Below, in pieces: positions 5,645 through 6,651 of a stretch of DNA of 6,651 nucleotides (position 1 is the stretch's first letter; the number at the start of each line of letters is the position of its first letter). The DNA is from DTYU01 sp040757355 (GTDB lineage: Bacteria; Bacillota; Desulfotomaculia; Desulfotomaculales; Ammonificaceae). The position numbers were made by a program, and so were the translations under genes. A model generated the notes under the pieces. It was not told the origin of the DNA. It did no database searches and saw only the letters and a list, made by a program, of their open reading frames with translations. Location of the stretch: assembly GCA_040757355.1 (NCBI GenBank), contig JBFLWY010000086.1:1-6651 (forward strand), written 5' to 3'.

Positions 5645-6321
5645 GCGTGAAAACGATCCTTGAAGCTCGCAACGTGTCCAAGGTTTACGGAAGTGGTCGC
5701 ACGCAAGTTACGGCTGTGCGCGGCGTCTCCCTGAGTATCTCGGCGGGTGAGTGCGTTGCTCTGATGGGGCCGTCAGGGAGCGGAAAATCGACCTTGTTGA
5801 GGGTGTTGGGTTTGATCAGCCGGCCAACTGAGGGCAGCGTGATCATCCAAGGAGAAGAAGTAGGCGATGGTGAATGCCGCCGGGCCCGGCTGCGTAATAG
5901 GTTCTTTGGGTATGTACATCAGGAGTTTGCGATCATTGAGAACGAAACCGTCGAACGGAATGTCATGATTCCACTCCAGTATGCCAACCCCAAGCCTGGC
6001 CGGCAGGAACTCCGGTCGAGAACTCGGCTGGTGCTGGAACAGGTCGCCCTTGGTTGGGCCTTGAAGAAGAATGCGTCGCAATTGTCGGGGGGTGAGCGAC
6101 AGCGTATCGCCATTGCCCGGGCGCTGGTAAATGATCCGGTCGTCGTGCTCGCCGATGAGCCGACGGCGGCCCTCGATGGAAAGACCGCCCAGGAAATTAT
6201 AACGCTGCTTCTATCCATCAAAGAGCGGGGGGCGGCGGTGCTCTTTGCGACGCACGATGATCGGGTGGCAAAGCAATGCGACCGTATCCTGCGTATGATC
6301 GACGGTCGCCTCGTGGAATAA
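5638..6321 (+). CDS. ABC transporter ATPase, putative lactococcin-972-type exporter group
   Basis: A 227-residue complete nucleotide-binding subunit with every motif intact: Walker A GPSGSGKST (44-52), Q-loop glutamine Q95 in GYVHQEF, signature LSGGERQ (149-155), Walker B VVVLADE (168-174), D-loop AALD (177-180) and H-loop H206. The short length and lack of extensions fit the MacB/LolD-like class that partners FtsX-type permeases. The segment after the Q-loop, FAIIENETVERN, resembles the ENETVE-type stretch I associate from memory with lactococcin-972-group ABC ATPases; a profile search is needed to confirm. It starts at ATG 5638, overlapping the permease by 7 bases; GTG 5641 is an alternative. 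An intact ATPase suggests the operon is either functional or only recently damaged. No terminator is visible after it. Confidence 0.85.
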   Translation: MVSVKTILEARNVSKVYGSGRTQVTAVRGVSLSISAGECVALMGPSGSGKSTLLRVLGLISRPTEGSVIIQGEEVGDGECRRARLRNRFFGYVHQEFAIIENETVERNVMIPLQYANPKPGRQELRSRTRLVLEQVALGWALKKNASQLSGGERQRIAIARALVNDPVVVLADEPTAALDGKTAQEIITLLLSIKERGAAVLFATHDDRVAKQCDRILRMIDGRLVE

Positions 6322-6332
6322 AACTTATATAA

Positions 6333-6362
6333 TTTAGGGACGGTTCTTGGAGGTGTCAGGTC
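6333..6362. repeat. REP-like intergenic repeat fragment
   Basis: The sequence TTTAGGGACGGTTCTTGG, continuing with AGGTGTCAGGTCT, resembles dispersed repeats seen in many anaerobe genomes, often near REP-associated (Y1-type) transposase genes. This identification is from memory, not a search. It sits between the ATPase gene and a truncated minus-strand ORF, so it may mark a rearrangement point. The complement of its AGGTGTCAGGT part resembles ACCTGACCCCT at the left edge of both leader repeats. Confidence 0.45.
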
Positions 6363-6443
6363 TCACTTTCGTTGACCGTAGATAATAGCTATTGAAAGCT
6401 GCTCAACTTTGTCAGCAAAAAGCTCGGAATAGTAAATGTTCAT
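6363..6443 (-). pseudogene. Truncated partner ORF of the antitoxin gene, 26 codons
   Basis: Its ATG overlaps the stop codon of the antitoxin-like gene by four bases (ATGA), the usual coupling in toxin-antitoxin operons. The frame encodes MNIYYSELFADKVEQLS and then stops after nine more residues, right at the REP-like sequence. The strand-then-helix beginning is reminiscent of RelE/ParE toxin N-termini, but this is far too little to assign a family. The most economical reading is a toxin gene whose 3' part was lost when the neighbouring DNA was rearranged. It could also be a fortuitous short frame. Confidence 0.35.
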
Positions 6444-6651
6444 ATTTCGTCCAACCCCAGGCCCTTAAACAATCCCTCTTTGCTTTTTGCCGTTTTCACC
6501 CGGCCTTCCCGTATTTGCTGCTCTACCTTCTGCTCATCCGCCTGCCATTCCTTAGAATAAAACCACATTTGAGCCCGCGGAATAACCTCAACGGGGGTAA
6601 TAATCAGGCAACCGTCCTTTTCTTCGACTTCCAATTTATCGCCGGGCTTAA
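6440..6651 (-). CDS. AbrB/MazE/SpoVT-type antitoxin, partial (5' end beyond the window)
   Basis: The visible part runs from the right edge to a TGA at 6440-6442 and gives about 70 residues. It opens with KPGDKLEVEEKDGCLIITP, which fits the second half of the swapped-hairpin AbrB/MazE DNA-binding domain (family pattern L-x-x-G-D-x-[LI]-x-[VI]). An acidic/basic helical tail follows, with FYSKEWQADEQKVEQQI and a GRV segment, as in antitoxins whose tail binds the toxin. The frame stays open to the window edge, so the TTG at 6632-6634 is not a necessary start. It probably represses its own operon, with the toxin gene expected just downstream, where only a 26-codon remnant remains. Confidence 0.75.
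   Translation of the reverse strand, partial: KPGDKLEVEEKDGCLIITPVEVIPRAQMWFYSKEWQADEQKVEQQIREGRVKTAKSKEGLFKGLGLDEI

Noticed and set aside
1..6651. CRISPR array, tRNA, rRNA or complete insertion sequence
   Set aside because: No regularly spaced short repeats, no cloverleaf or rRNA-like sequence and no transposase reading frame were seen on either strand.

Overview
The window looks like an accessory region of a clostridial Firmicute chromosome, possibly a Peptococcaceae-type organism such as the Desulfotomaculum/Pelotomaculum group. That placement is inference. It rests on strong AGGAGG ribosome sites, GTG/TTG starts, a secreted SpoIID-fold protein, an AbrB/MazE-type antitoxin and REP-like repeats. 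No rRNA or tRNA is present to confirm it.

Layout. Positions 1-326 hold a palindrome and a promoter plus a long untranslated leader. This drives a secreted 418-residue SpoIID/LytB-domain protein (327-1583). A strong hairpin (1599-1633) separates it from a secreted, membrane-anchored beta-propeller protein with Asp-box repeats (1760-2848). Positions 2849-3188 carry no intact gene, only a possible minus-strand remnant of a peptidoglycan-binding domain. A second copy of the promoter/leader (about 3189-3323) then precedes a 49-codon gene for a small peptide with a signal sequence (3362-3511). An FtsX-like ABC transporter follows, made of permease half 1 (3541-4560), permease half 2 interrupted by an in-frame TAA (4550-5272 and 5288-5644) and an ATPase (5638-6321). 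The window ends with a REP-like sequence (about 6333-6362), a 26-codon ORF remnant and the 3' part of an AbrB/MazE-type antitoxin gene, both on the minus strand.

Main points. The two promoter/leader copies are 94% identical over the 83 bases from 191-273 and 3241-3323 (5 mismatches). They differ in a T homopolymer lying between the putative -35 and -10 boxes: 16 T gives a 20-base spacer and 10 T gives a 14-base spacer. Those lengths sit symmetrically around the optimum of 17, which is what a slippage-controlled, phase-variable promoter would look like. The small exported peptide, duplicated FtsX-type permease and ATPase follow the gene order of lactococcin-972-type bacteriocin loci, and the ATPase has the ENETVE segment I associate with that group. 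The peptide itself is not recognisably a bacteriocin, and permease half 2 carries a stop codon, so the system may be decaying or naturally split. The transporter genes are clearly richer in GC than their surroundings, which suggests acquisition as a cassette placed behind a duplicated host-type leader.
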